A DNA stretch of 23,207 nucleotides from Bathymodiolus brooksi thiotrophic gill symbiont (GCF_903642095.1 NZ_CAHJWD020000346.1:1-23207); one strand, 5' to 3'. Counted from the first letter of the stretch, positions 8,026 to 16,308 are shown. Numbers and translations are program-made. The notes: generated by a model not told the origin, from the sequence alone.

Positions 8026-8640
8026 TTAAATTCTGCTTAGCATGCCATACACACCATATCTTCTTACTTTAATTCGCACCATTCTCTGGTAAAAATTAAT
8101 CAAACTATCGTAACCAAGTGCCACATCAAAAACCTGCCATGTGCCTGATTTTCCCTTATGAAATGATAAATCCACATTAAAGCCAAATTGAGAATAACCT
8201 CTTGCATTTAACTTGACAATAACGATTTTTCCCCCTCTTAATGGTCTTGCAGAAATAAAATTAAGCGAACTTGATCGACCTTGTGCTAATTTTGTTAATA
8301 AAGTGTTAATAATAATTTTCTTTAATGTATTTGAAAAATATACGGACTCTTCTTTACTTAAAGAAATATAGCTTGCTGATAGGACTTCGCTGGCAATATA
8401 ATCAAAATCAAACAATGGGGCAATCTCTTGATCCACAAGAAAACTCATCATTTGCGGTGAATAAGTAGATACGGTGGTTAATTGATTAAGTTTAATAATA
8501 GTTGACTGTATGACTTTAACAGGGCTGTCTGTTGTTATTATTCTTTCCGATGCCTCTTCTATTGGTGCTTCTTCATATGTAAAAGCAGTTGATGACACCA
8601 GTAAACTAAGTGCTAACAACGGTATGTGTAATCTTTTCAT
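8026..8640 (-). CDS. MlaC/Ttg2D-family periplasmic phospholipid-binding protein
   Basis: A 204-residue protein with a signal peptide (about 1-20, KR followed by a Leu-rich core). The mature part shows MlaC-family features: a helix around IAPLFDFDYIASEVLS, a central LLTKLAQGRSS region, and the closing motif GTWQVFDVALGYDSLINFYQRMV near 165-189. MlaC shuttles phospholipids between the outer-membrane MlaA complex and the inner-membrane MlaFEDB transporter. Here none of the other mla genes is adjacent, so it may be an orphan paralogue serving a system elsewhere, or one with a different lipid cargo. A GGAG ribosome site precedes the ATG. Confidence 0.8.
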   Translation of the reverse strand: MKRLHIPLLALSLLVSSTAFTYEEAPIEEASERIITTDSPVKVIQSTIIKLNQLTTVSTYSPQMMSFLVDQEIAPLFDFDYIASEVLSASYISLSKEESVYFSNTLKKIIINTLLTKLAQGRSSSLNFISARPLRGGKIVIVKLNARGYSQFGFNVDLSFHKGKSGTWQVFDVALGYDSLINFYQRMVRIKVRRYGVYGMLSRI

Positions 8641-8738
8641 TTTTTCTCCACTATTTATAAAATAAAAACAAGTAAAATATAATTCTTGAAACGCTATTAT
8701 ATCTATTTTTTAAACCTATATAAGGAAATAATTATATT
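8641..8738. promoter_or_regulatory. Divergent promoter region between the MlaC-like gene and ctpA
   Basis: This 98-base AT-rich spacer holds a TATAAT hexamer on the plus strand at 8678-8683 with a weak TTATAA at -35 spacing (8655-8660), and a ribosome site AAGGA before ctpA. On the minus strand there are several TATAAA/TATATT-like hexamers. No clear operator is seen. The individual promoter assignments are weak. Confidence 0.35.
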
Positions 8739-10079
8739 ATGAATTTATTAAAAATTTTATTTATCTCTACTGTTCTTGCACTGATTCTACCTGTTTCAGC
8801 AAAAGATAGCGTAGAAAAAAAAATATCAAACACTGAAGAAAGAGAAAAGTTGGAAGCATTTTTTAAAGATCTTGAGGTGTTTACAGCTACCTATAGTAGT
8901 ATAAAAAAATTATATGTAGATGATGTTGATAATAAAAAATTATTTACCAATGCCATTAAAGGTATGGTGAGTGGATTAGATCCACACTCAGCTTATCTAG
9001 AACCTAAAGAGCAAAAGAATTTACTAGAAAATACCACCGGCAAGTTTGGCGGACTGGGTATTGTTATCAGTAAAAAAGATGAAGCTATTCAAGTAATTTC
9101 TCCCATTGATGACACCCCTGCTTATAAAGCGGGAATTCAAGCAGGTGATATGATTGTTAAAATCGGCAAAGAGCCTGTGAGTGATATGTCATTAGAAGAT
9201 GGTGTGAATCTTATGCGTGGTAAACCGGGCACAGATATAGAAATAACCATTATGCGTAAAAATACCAAACCATTCACAGTTAAAATTACCCGTGAAATTA
9301 TTACCATTGTTACCGTAAAGGGTTATTTGCTAGAGGATGGCATTGGCTATGTGCGAGTATCTAGTTTTCAAAAACCAACCACCGATTTACTTCAAAAAGC
9401 AATTGAGCAACTAATGATAGAAAATGATGGAGATTTAAATTCACTCATCCTTGATTTAAGAAACAATCCGGGCGGTATTTTAGATGCCGCTATTGATATC
9501 TCTGATTTATTCCTTGATAACGCTGGCACTATTGTTTATACCAAAAGTAGAGTTAAAGGGGGTAACACTCAATTTAATGCCACTTCAGGTGATATTTTAT
9601 TAGGTGCACCAATGGTGGTTTTAATTAATGAAGGTTCTGCCTCGGCTTCAGAAATTGTTGCTGGTGCATTACAAGACCACAAGCGTGCTATTATTATGGG
9701 AGATACCTCGTTTGGCAAAGGTTCGGTGCAAACCATTTTAAACCTCAAAGATGGCTACGGACTCAAGATAACGACCGCTAGATATTACACGCCAAATGAC
9801 CGCTCTATTCAGGCCAAGGGCATTGAACCCGATATTAAACTTAAAAACATCGACCTTGAAAATAAAAAAGAAGAGGAATTTATTAGCACTAAAGAAAGTG
9901 ATTTAAAGGGTCATTTAGAAGTTGAAAATCCGCCTAAATTATCGCCAAAAGAAATTTTAGATACGCAAGAAAAGAGCAAGAAAATAGCAAATAAAAAGGC
10001 ACTTGAGAGACTTGAAAAAGACTATTTCGTGCTTGAAGCTCGCCATTTATTAAAGGCACTTGCGGTATTGAAAAAATAA
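8739..10079 (+). CDS. ctpA: C-terminal processing serine protease CtpA (S41 family)
   Basis: Periplasmic PDZ-containing protease that trims or degrades exported proteins from their C-termini. The 446-residue protein has a signal peptide (about 1-21), an N-terminal helical region, a PDZ domain near 96-180 with the GLGI carboxylate-binding loop (105-108), and the S41 catalytic core. The Ser-Lys dyad is Ser302 in EGSASASEI and Lys327 in SFGKGSVQ, 25 residues apart as in E. coli Prc. LDLRNNPGG (238-246) is the usual core motif. The C-terminal 70 residues are Lys/Glu-rich and probably helical. It leads a ctpA-parA-parB unit with a one-base gap before parA. Confidence 0.95.
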   Translation: MNLLKILFISTVLALILPVSAKDSVEKKISNTEEREKLEAFFKDLEVFTATYSSIKKLYVDDVDNKKLFTNAIKGMVSGLDPHSAYLEPKEQKNLLENTTGKFGGLGIVISKKDEAIQVISPIDDTPAYKAGIQAGDMIVKIGKEPVSDMSLEDGVNLMRGKPGTDIEITIMRKNTKPFTVKITREIITIVTVKGYLLEDGIGYVRVSSFQKPTTDLLQKAIEQLMIENDGDLNSLILDLRNNPGGILDAAIDISDLFLDNAGTIVYTKSRVKGGNTQFNATSGDILLGAPMVVLINEGSASASEIVAGALQDHKRAIIMGDTSFGKGSVQTILNLKDGYGLKITTARYYTPNDRSIQAKGIEPDIKLKNIDLENKKEEEFISTKESDLKGHLEVENPPKLSPKEILDTQEKSKKIANKKALERLEKDYFVLEARHLLKALAVLKK

Positions 10080-10080
10080 A

Positions 10081-10857
10081 GTGGCAATTATCCTTTCAGT
10101 GGCAAATCAAAAAGGTGGCGTGGGTAAAACCACCACTGCCGTCAATTTAAGTGCCGCCTTAAAAACCATTAAAAAACGCGTTTTGTTAGTTGATATTGAC
10201 CCACAAGGTAATGCGACTATGGGTTGCGGCATTGATAAATATCGTCTAAAAAATTCCGTTTGTGAATTGCTCTTAGGTGAATGCAGCATTGAAGATGCTA
10301 TCACGCATTCAGATAAAACTAAAATTGATGTCATTCCTGCAAATACCGACTTAATTACCGCTGAAATTGCCTTAATAAAAAATAAACACTCAGAATACAT
10401 ATTAAAGGAGGCACTTGCTCAAGTAGATGATCAATACGACTATGTTATTATTGACTGTCCGCCCTCACTCAATATGCTAACAATTAACGCATTTACTGCA
10501 TCAAAAGGCATTATTATCCCGATGCAATGCGAATATTATGCTCTGGAGGGGTTAAGTGCCTTAATACAAACCATTGAAAAAATTCAACTTACCACCAATC
10601 CCAACTTGAAAATCACAGGACTGGTTAGAACAATGTATGACACTCGTAACAACTTATCTAATGAAGTGTCAGTGCAATTACAACAATATTTTGCACAAAA
10701 GGTATTTAAAACCATTATCCCTAGAAATGTAAAATTAGCAGAAGCACCCAGTTTTGGTCAAGCGGCAATTAACTATGCCAGATCATCCAAAGGTGCAATT
10801 TCCTATGTTTCACTCGCAAGTGAAGTGATTAGAAAAACAAAAATACTCTTGAATTAA
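10081..10857 (+). CDS. parA: Chromosome-partitioning ATPase ParA (Soj)
   Basis: Deviant-Walker ATPase that binds the nucleoid and positions ParB-parS complexes. The 258-residue protein carries the Walker A KGGVGKTT (11-18), the A' motif VDIDPQGN (37-44) and Walker B VIIDCPPS (122-129, Asp125). It lacks the N-terminal HTH of plasmid type Ia ParA, fitting a chromosomal Soj. The start is GTG one base after the ctpA stop; the sequence AIILSVANQKGGVGKTT follows immediately, so no later start is possible. It is followed by parB after one base. Confidence 0.96.
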   Translation: MAIILSVANQKGGVGKTTTAVNLSAALKTIKKRVLLVDIDPQGNATMGCGIDKYRLKNSVCELLLGECSIEDAITHSDKTKIDVIPANTDLITAEIALIKNKHSEYILKEALAQVDDQYDYVIIDCPPSLNMLTINAFTASKGIIIPMQCEYYALEGLSALIQTIEKIQLTTNPNLKITGLVRTMYDTRNNLSNEVSVQLQQYFAQKVFKTIIPRNVKLAEAPSFGQAAINYARSSKGAISYVSLASEVIRKTKILLN

Positions 10858-10858
10858 T

Positions 10859-11701
10859 ATGGCAAATTCTTCAAAATTAGGTCGTGGATTGGATGTGTTG
10901 TTAGGAAAAACAATTGACAACAACCAATCTGACAACAATTTAAAAATCTTAAGCATTAATGACTTGCAACGAGGAAAATTTCAACCCAGAGAAGACATTA
11001 ATCCCGATACGCTAAAAGAACTTGCCAATTCAATTTCGGCACAAGGCATTATTCAACCCTTGGTTGTTCGCAAAGTTACTTACGACAAATACGAAGTTAT
11101 TGCCGGTGAAAGGCGATGGCGTGCCGCCAAGATTGCTGGGCTAAAAGAAGTGCCTGTTATTGTGCGTGAAATTAACGACCAAATTGCACTGGCAATAGGG
11201 TTAATTGAAAATATTCAGCGTGAATCTTTAACCCCGCTTGAAGAGGCCAAAGCACTACGAAAATTGATTGAAGATTTTAAAATGACACATGAAGAAATCT
11301 CACATGTGGTGGGTCGCTCTCGCTCCAGCGTTAGCAATTTAATTCGATTATTACAATTGAATAATGCTGTTAAAAAATTCCTTAATAATGGCAAGATAGA
11401 AATGGGTCATGGGCGTGCCTTATTACCACTGCCGAATGAACAACAGCTTGAAGTTGCCAATCAAATTATTCAAAAATCTTTATCTGTGCGTCAAACTGAA
11501 GAATTGGTCAAAAGAGTCTTAAACCCAAAACCAAGCAAATCCACCACCATTGCCCCCCACATTCAAACACTTGCCGAAAACCTAAGTAAAAAACTAAACT
11601 CAAAAACTGAAATTAAAACCAATGGTAATAAGGGGAAAATTATTATTCATTATCAATCTGAAAATGAACTTAACGCCCTACTAAAACACATTAATCAATA
11701 A
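10859..11701 (+). CDS. parB: Chromosome-partitioning protein ParB (Spo0J)
   Basis: CTP-dependent DNA clamp that loads at parS sites and stimulates ParA. The 280-residue protein begins with the chromosomal-type KLGRGLDVLLG, and has the CTP-binding box GERRWRA (83-89) and the ENIQRESLTPLEEA box (117-130). An HTH lies near 135-175 (MTHEEISHVVGRSRSSVSN) and a dimerisation domain at the end. No parS palindrome was recognised in the window. It ends by overlapping lepB tail to tail by 11 bases. Confidence 0.96.
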   Translation: MANSSKLGRGLDVLLGKTIDNNQSDNNLKILSINDLQRGKFQPREDINPDTLKELANSISAQGIIQPLVVRKVTYDKYEVIAGERRWRAAKIAGLKEVPVIVREINDQIALAIGLIENIQRESLTPLEEAKALRKLIEDFKMTHEEISHVVGRSRSSVSNLIRLLQLNNAVKKFLNNGKIEMGHGRALLPLPNEQQLEVANQIIQKSLSVRQTEELVKRVLNPKPSKSTTIAPHIQTLAENLSKKLNSKTEIKTNGNKGKIIIHYQSENELNALLKHINQ

Positions 11702-12611
11702 CCCCGTTACGGGAAAATGAAAAAGTTTTAAGCGCCTGTAAAGGACTGCTAGAAAATATTCCACCAATATCTCCATGTGCCCAAATATAAAAAGCCCTGC
11801 CAATAATATACTCTTCAGGCACAAAGCCCCAAAATCGACTATCGCTACTGTGCTCCCTATTATCGCCCATTACAAAATAATGCCCCTTAGGAACCATTAA
11901 CCTGATATTTCTAGAATGCTTCTTGGGAGAAAGCAAAATATCGTGTGGATTGCTATCCAACATCTCACGATAATGCTTATATCCCGTCATTTCAATACCT
12001 TGTTCGTAGCCTTTGTAAGTACCAATTTTTTGATAAGAAGTCACCTTATCGTTCACGGTAAGTTTGTCATCAATATATTCAATCTTATCGCCCGGTATGC
12101 CGATTACACGCTTAATAAAATCTGCCCCTTTGTAAGCTTTCTGTTTCTCATAGTTTGGATATCTAAACACCACCACATCCCCTCGTTTTGGGTCGCCAAA
12201 ATCTACTAATTCAGTATTTAAAATAGGTAAATGTATGCCATAAGACAACTTGTCAACCAACAAAAAGTCATAAGTTAAAAAAGTTGGCATCATTGAATTG
12301 GATGGAATTCTAAAGGGTTCTGCTATAAACCCTCTAAGTAAAAACACCAATAACAATACGGGATAAAACTCTGCTGAAAGTTGCACCGCTTTAGAGCGAT
12401 GTAAATATTGTTCTGATTTGTCAAGCCTTAAAAAGCAAACAAAATACAACCACTTGAATAACAAAGATTTTTTCGTTGATGGTGTGTTTACTGCCGCTCC
12501 ACCCATAAAAAAATGATCTGTTGAGACAATAACAAATGTCGAAATTAGGAACACTGCTAAATAAGAAGAAACATCCCAAGCAAAAAATGATGAAGCATTT
12601 TCAAGAATCAT
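11691..12611 (-). CDS. lepB: Signal peptidase I LepB
   Basis: Inner-membrane protease that removes Sec and Tat signal peptides on the periplasmic side. The 306-residue protein has two N-terminal membrane segments (about 13-32 and 80-95) and the catalytic dyad: Ser106 in IPSNSMMPT and Lys167 in DFIKRVIGIPGD. Box E, MGDNREHSSDSRFWGFV, is also present. In many gammaproteobacteria lepB lies in lepA-lepB-rnc-era; here it is a single gene about 7 kb from rnc, between parB and the DsrC-like gene. Its promoter probably shares the symmetric -10 at 12641-12650, giving a leader of about 25-30 bases. No Shine-Dalgarno is visible. Confidence 0.96.
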   Translation of the reverse strand: MILENASSFFAWDVSSYLAVFLISTFVIVSTDHFFMGGAAVNTPSTKKSLLFKWLYFVCFLRLDKSEQYLHRSKAVQLSAEFYPVLLLVFLLRGFIAEPFRIPSNSMMPTFLTYDFLLVDKLSYGIHLPILNTELVDFGDPKRGDVVVFRYPNYEKQKAYKGADFIKRVIGIPGDKIEYIDDKLTVNDKVTSYQKIGTYKGYEQGIEMTGYKHYREMLDSNPHDILLSPKKHSRNIRLMVPKGHYFVMGDNREHSSDSRFWGFVPEEYIIGRAFYIWAHGDIGGIFSSSPLQALKTFSFSRNGVID

Positions 12612-12640
12612 AATAAATATAGAAAAATGTAAAGGCGTTT

Positions 12641-12650
12641 ATTATATAAT
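12641..12650. promoter_or_regulatory. Palindromic shared -10 element between lepB and the DsrC-like gene
   Basis: ATTATATAAT is a perfect palindrome that contains TATAAT on both strands: plus 12645-12650 and minus 12646-12641. It sits in the 76-base spacer between two divergent genes at suitable distances from both starts (37 and 29 bases). No good -35 box is visible on either side. This is a candidate bidirectional promoter. Confidence 0.5.
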
Positions 12651-12687
12651 AATTCTTTTTATTATTTTTTTATTTTGGAGAACAAAA

Positions 12688-13014
12688 ATGGCATTAGCAG
12701 ATTTAGAAAGAGATGGACATGGGTATTTAGTAAATCTTGACACATGGGATAGAGACATTGCTACAGAACTTGCAGAAGAAGAGGGGGTGAATTTAACAGA
12801 CGAAAGTTTTAAACTTATCGACTTTTTGCGTGAAGAGTATATTAACAACAATGCCAACCAGCCTAACGAACGCAATATGGTTAAAGGGCTAAAAGATAAC
12901 TGGGAAGGAAAACTTACCACTAAAGAACTTTACACCCTGTTTCCAAAAGGCCCTGCTAAACAAGCAGGAAAAATCGCTGGATTGCCTGAAACGAAACGCA
13001 AAGGTGGTTACTAA
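12688..13014 (+). CDS. DsrC/TusE-family protein lacking both C-terminal cysteines
   Basis: A 108-residue member of the DsrC/TusE sulfur-carrier family, recognised from DGHGYLVNLDTWDRDIA (9-25), the FLREEY helix and LFPKGPAKQAGKIAGLP (84-100). In true DsrC the last segment reads like KQACKIAGLPKPTGCV, with two redox cysteines; TusE keeps the penultimate one. Here both are lost: Gly94 replaces the first, and the C-terminus ETKRKGGY lacks the second. It therefore cannot carry a persulfide or trisulfide by the known mechanism and resembles the cysteine-less RspA-type homologues thought to be regulatory. A GGAG ribosome site lies before the ATG and a strong terminator follows, so it is a single-gene unit. 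Confidence 0.85.
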   Translation: MALADLERDGHGYLVNLDTWDRDIATELAEEEGVNLTDESFKLIDFLREEYINNNANQPNERNMVKGLKDNWEGKLTTKELYTLFPKGPAKQAGKIAGLPETKRKGGY

Positions 13015-13030
13015 GATTTAAGAATTCAAC

Positions 13031-13061
13031 AAAAAAGGCGCTCATTGAGCGCCTTTTTTTT
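13031..13061. terminator. Bidirectional intrinsic terminator
   Basis: A perfect 7-bp stem GGCGCTC / GAGCGCC (13037-13043 and 13047-13053) with a 3-base ATT loop, followed by eight T residues and preceded by six A residues. It lies between the convergent DsrC-like gene (17 bases downstream of its stop) and aroA, and the flanking A and T tracts suit termination in both directions. Confidence 0.93.
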
Positions 13062-13097
13062 GTTACTAATCATTTATATCCACACAAAGACCTTACT

Positions 13098-14399
13098 TTA
13101 AATTTCCACAATACTCATACCTGCAGAATTTGCCAATGCAACAAAATTAGGGAATGAGGTTTTAACATTGTCCACGCCATTAATTTCTATAGCGTGTTCA
13201 CATCTAAGAGATGCAATGGCGAATGACATAGAAATGCGGTGATCATGATGTGATTCAATCGTGCCACTTGGTTTTGAAAAAATACCCCCTTGAATTTTAA
13301 TACCATCTTCAAGCACGGTGTTTTTAACACCTAAAATGGTTAAGCCATCTGCCATCACTTGAATACGGTCGGATTCTTTAACTCGCAATTCCTTTGCATC
13401 GGTTAAAACAGTCTCCCCTGTGGCACAACTTGCTGCAATAAATATGGCAGGAAACTCATCAATAGCCAGTGGAATCAAGTTTTTTGGAATATTAATTCCT
13501 TTTAAATTTGATGATTGAATACGAATGTCAGCCAACAACTCGCCACCAATTTCTCGCTCATTGAATAAGGTTAAATTACCGCCCATTAACTGCAAAATGT
13601 CAATCACACCTGTGCGTGTTGGGTTGATATTCACACCCATCAAGGTAATATCAGCCTGTGGAGCAATACAAGCAGCTACCATAAAAAATGCAGCTGACGA
13701 TATGTCGCTTGGCACTTGAATTTTTGTAGCAGTTAGCACACCGCCACCTGCTAAACATATTTGCTTAGCATTCGTATTCACTGGATAACCAAAGCCATTT
13801 AACATCCGTTCAGTGTGGTCTCGTGTGGTTTCTGGCTCATTCACACAAGTCTCACCTTCAGCATACAGACCTGCTAATAAAACACAGGATTTTACTTGTG
13901 CTGATGCTACGGGCAAATCATAATGAATACCTTTTAATGATTGGGCACCTTTAATTTTTAAAGGTGGCTTGCCGTTATTACTTTCAATCACAGCACCCAT
14001 TTCAGTAAGCGGGTCAATTACCCTGCCCATTGGGCGTTTAGACAACGACACATCGCCAACCAATTCAGTATCAAAAGCTTGTGCCGCTAAAATACCCGAC
14101 ATTAAACGCATAGAAGTGCCAGAATTACCCAAGTCAAGCGGAACATTAGCTTGCTTTAGTCCATACAAACCAACACCATAAATAGTAACTTTATCATCCT
14201 GTCGTTCAATCTTAACGCCCATTGCTTGAAAGGCTTTGAGTGTGGCTAAAGCGTCTTCTCCTTGTAAAAATCCACTCACTTCGGTAACGCCGTTTGCTAG
14301 CGAACCTAGCATAATACAACGGTGAGAAATGGATTTATCCCCCGGCACTTTGAGTGTGCCTGATAGAGTATTAGCAGGTTGGGTGATGAATTTACTCAT
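13098..14399 (-). CDS. aroA: 3-phosphoshikimate 1-carboxyvinyltransferase (EPSP synthase) AroA
   Basis: Sixth step of the shikimate pathway, joining phosphoenolpyruvate to shikimate 3-phosphate. I choose the ATG at 14399 (433 residues, MSKFITQPA...), which forms an ATGA overlap with the tyrA stop; a start at 14414 would add five residues. Motifs are VPGDKSISHR (18-27), LGNSGTSMR (90-98), SAQVK (166-170), RDHTE (193-197) and NPTR (259-262). GDKS, SAQxK, RxHxE and NxTR together are the published hallmarks of class II EPSP synthases. It is the last gene of the serC-aroA operon; cmk and rpsA, which often follow, are absent and a terminator stands instead. Confidence 0.96.
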   Translation of the reverse strand: MSKFITQPANTLSGTLKVPGDKSISHRCIMLGSLANGVTEVSGFLQGEDALATLKAFQAMGVKIERQDDKVTIYGVGLYGLKQANVPLDLGNSGTSMRLMSGILAAQAFDTELVGDVSLSKRPMGRVIDPLTEMGAVIESNNGKPPLKIKGAQSLKGIHYDLPVASAQVKSCVLLAGLYAEGETCVNEPETTRDHTERMLNGFGYPVNTNAKQICLAGGGVLTATKIQVPSDISSAAFFMVAACIAPQADITLMGVNINPTRTGVIDILQLMGGNLTLFNEREIGGELLADIRIQSSNLKGINIPKNLIPLAIDEFPAIFIAASCATGETVLTDAKELRVKESDRIQVMADGLTILGVKNTVLEDGIKIQGGIFSKPSGTIESHHDHRISMSFAIASLRCEHAIEINGVDNVKTSFPNFVALANSAGMSIVEI

Positions 14400-15247
14400 T
14401 TGTCTTTTAACCAATTATCTCGAGCCGTTTTAGCATCAATAAATAACCGCTCTATTTCTTGTGTTTTCCCTTTTTCAATAAAGTCCACAATTTTATCTAA
14501 ACTGCCCTGAAACCCCTTAATATGTTTTACAATATCATCAGAATTATTAAAGCAAATATCACGCCACATAGACGCATCCGAAGAGGCAATGCGTGAAAAG
14601 TCTTTAAATCCACCAGCAGCATAATCCAATACACTTTTGCCATTTCCAGTCAAATAATCCATTAGTGAAAATGCCAGCATGTGTGGTAAGTGCGAGGTCA
14701 TTGCCAACAAATCATCGTGGGTTTTGCTATCCATAACTTCAACCTTAGCGCCTAATGTTTCCCATAATTCTCTAACTTGCGTAACTGAATGTGCATTGGT
14801 ATTTTTTGTTGGCGTGAGAATCACCAGTTTGTTGTTAAACAATACGCCATCTGCTGCATCCACGCCACTTTTCTCCTTACCTGCAATTGGATGTGCTGGC
14901 ACAAAATTCTCAGGCATTGCACCAAAAACTTCTTTGGCAGTCGCAATTACACTGCCTTTGGTGCTGCCAACATCAGAGACAATTGTTTGCTCGCCAATAT
15001 GGGGCTTTATCATCTCAAGAATATTTTTAAAACTGTTTACAGGGGTGGCAATCAGCACCAATTCTACACCAGACAATGCCTCAACAATATCCAAACTGTA
15101 GGCATCAATCACCCCCAGTTTTTGTGCTTGTTGTAAATGCACCTCACTCCTACCAAAACCGACAATCTCAATTTTTTTTGTGCTTTTTAAGCCTAACGCA
15201 AACGAGCCACCAATCAATCCAACGCCAATAATGCAAATTTTATTCAT
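14396..15247 (-). CDS. tyrA: Prephenate dehydrogenase TyrA
   Basis: NAD(P)-dependent oxidative decarboxylation of prephenate (or arogenate) on the way to tyrosine. The 283-residue protein starts with a Rossmann fold (CIIGVGLIGGSFALGL, GxGxxG at 8-13). It has the conserved VSDVGSTKG stretch, the PAHPIAGKEKSGVDAA block that carries the substrate-binding His and Ser, and TSHLPHMLAFSLM. No chorismate mutase or ACT domain is fused, so it is the stand-alone type. It overlaps hisC upstream and aroA downstream by 4 bases each. Prephenate versus arogenate preference cannot be read here. Confidence 0.94.
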   Translation of the reverse strand: MNKICIIGVGLIGGSFALGLKSTKKIEIVGFGRSEVHLQQAQKLGVIDAYSLDIVEALSGVELVLIATPVNSFKNILEMIKPHIGEQTIVSDVGSTKGSVIATAKEVFGAMPENFVPAHPIAGKEKSGVDAADGVLFNNKLVILTPTKNTNAHSVTQVRELWETLGAKVEVMDSKTHDDLLAMTSHLPHMLAFSLMDYLTGNGKSVLDYAAGGFKDFSRIASSDASMWRDICFNNSDDIVKHIKGFQGSLDKIVDFIEKGKTQEIERLFIDAKTARDNWLKDK

Positions 15248-16308
15248 AGCAGTAATTTTAGTGTATCTAAAAATATTTTATTCTCATTTTTTGTGCCAAC
15301 AGAGACCCTTAAGTAACCTTCCATTTCCACTGGTCGAACGATAAAACCATTCTCTAATAATTGCTGATAAACCACGCCAACATCACCCACCTTAACAGCA
15401 ATAAAGTTTGCAAATGAAGGAATATAAGACAAACCCAATTCATCAAACCCAGCAGCAAGTTGTAATAAACCTTGTTTGTTTTCAGCCACTGAGTGCGTTA
15501 AAAATTCACTATCTGCTAATGCAGCCATTGCCGCATTTTGTGCAATATGATTAACATTAAAAGGCTGACGAATGCGGTTTAAATAGTCTGCCATTTCAAT
15601 ACTAGAAAGTGCATACCCCACACGCAAGCCTGCCAAGCCATACGCCTTAGAAAAAGTGCGTGTTATCACCAAATTATCAAATTCTTTAAGCCACTGGATG
15701 GCGGTATCATCTACATCTAAATATTCAACATAGGCTTGGTCAAGCACGACGATAACAACACTTGGCACTTTTGATAAAAAATCATAAACCGCACCATTTT
15801 CTAGTAATGTTCCAGTTGGATTGTTTGGATTGGCAATAAAAATTAATTTGGTGTTTTCAGTAACAACTGCCAACATCGCATCCAAATCATGGCCAAAATC
15901 ATTTGCAGGTGTAACCACTGCGGTTGCTCCCAGTGCTTGCGTAATCAGTGGATAAACCACAAATGCATATTGTGAAAAAATCACTTCATCGTTCACGCCA
16001 CACACCGCAACCCTAGCCATCAATTCTAAAATATCATTTGAGCCATTGCCCAGCGTAATTTGTTCTGCCGATACCGATAAATGCTGTGCAACCGCTTGTT
16101 TAAGTTCAAAGCCATTGCCATCAGGATAACGCCCCACTTCTTTAGCGGCCTTTACAACGGCTTGCTGCACTTTTTCACTAACAGGCAAAGGGTTTTCGTT
16201 GCTAGCAAGTTTAACGATGTTGTCTAAACCTAACTCTCGTTGTAATTCACTAATTGGCTTGCCACCTTGATAGGGCTTAAGTTGTTTAATCGCAGAACAA
16301 ATATTCAT
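15244..16308 (-). CDS. hisC: Histidinol-phosphate/aromatic aminotransferase HisC
   Basis: PLP-dependent aminotransferase of the HisC family, 354 residues. Visible motifs are KLASNENP (33-40), NPNNPTG (160-166), LDQAYVEY (189-196) and the PLP lysine Lys221 in TFSKAYGLAGLRVGYA. Because it sits between pheA and tyrA, away from other his genes, it probably also transaminates phenylpyruvate or hydroxyphenylpyruvate (HisC2-like), a role known for homologues in this operon context. Its ATG overlaps a 47-codon ORF upstream as ATGA, and its end overlaps tyrA by 4 bases. Confidence 0.94.
   Translation of the reverse strand: MNICSAIKQLKPYQGGKPISELQRELGLDNIVKLASNENPLPVSEKVQQAVVKAAKEVGRYPDGNGFELKQAVAQHLSVSAEQITLGNGSNDILELMARVAVCGVNDEVIFSQYAFVVYPLITQALGATAVVTPANDFGHDLDAMLAVVTENTKLIFIANPNNPTGTLLENGAVYDFLSKVPSVVIVVLDQAYVEYLDVDDTAIQWLKEFDNLVITRTFSKAYGLAGLRVGYALSSIEMADYLNRIRQPFNVNHIAQNAAMAALADSEFLTHSVAENKQGLLQLAAGFDELGLSYIPSFANFIAVKVGDVGVVYQQLLENGFIVRPVEMEGYLRVSVGTKNENKIFLDTLKLLL

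Noticed and set aside
10805..10826. parS-like sequence (TGTTTCAC...GTGAA) at the end of parA
   Set aside because: The half sites are separated by six bases instead of forming the contiguous 16-bp palindrome, and the bases are explained by the ParA coding frame.
12642..12920. 92-codon minus-strand frame opposite the DsrC-like gene
   Set aside because: Antisense to a gene with a clear family match, ribosome site and terminator; the product is low-complexity, Ser-rich.
14679..15136. Two overlapping plus-strand open frames (115 and 140 codons) opposite tyrA
   Set aside because: Both are antisense shadows of tyrA with no start signals, and they conflict with each other.
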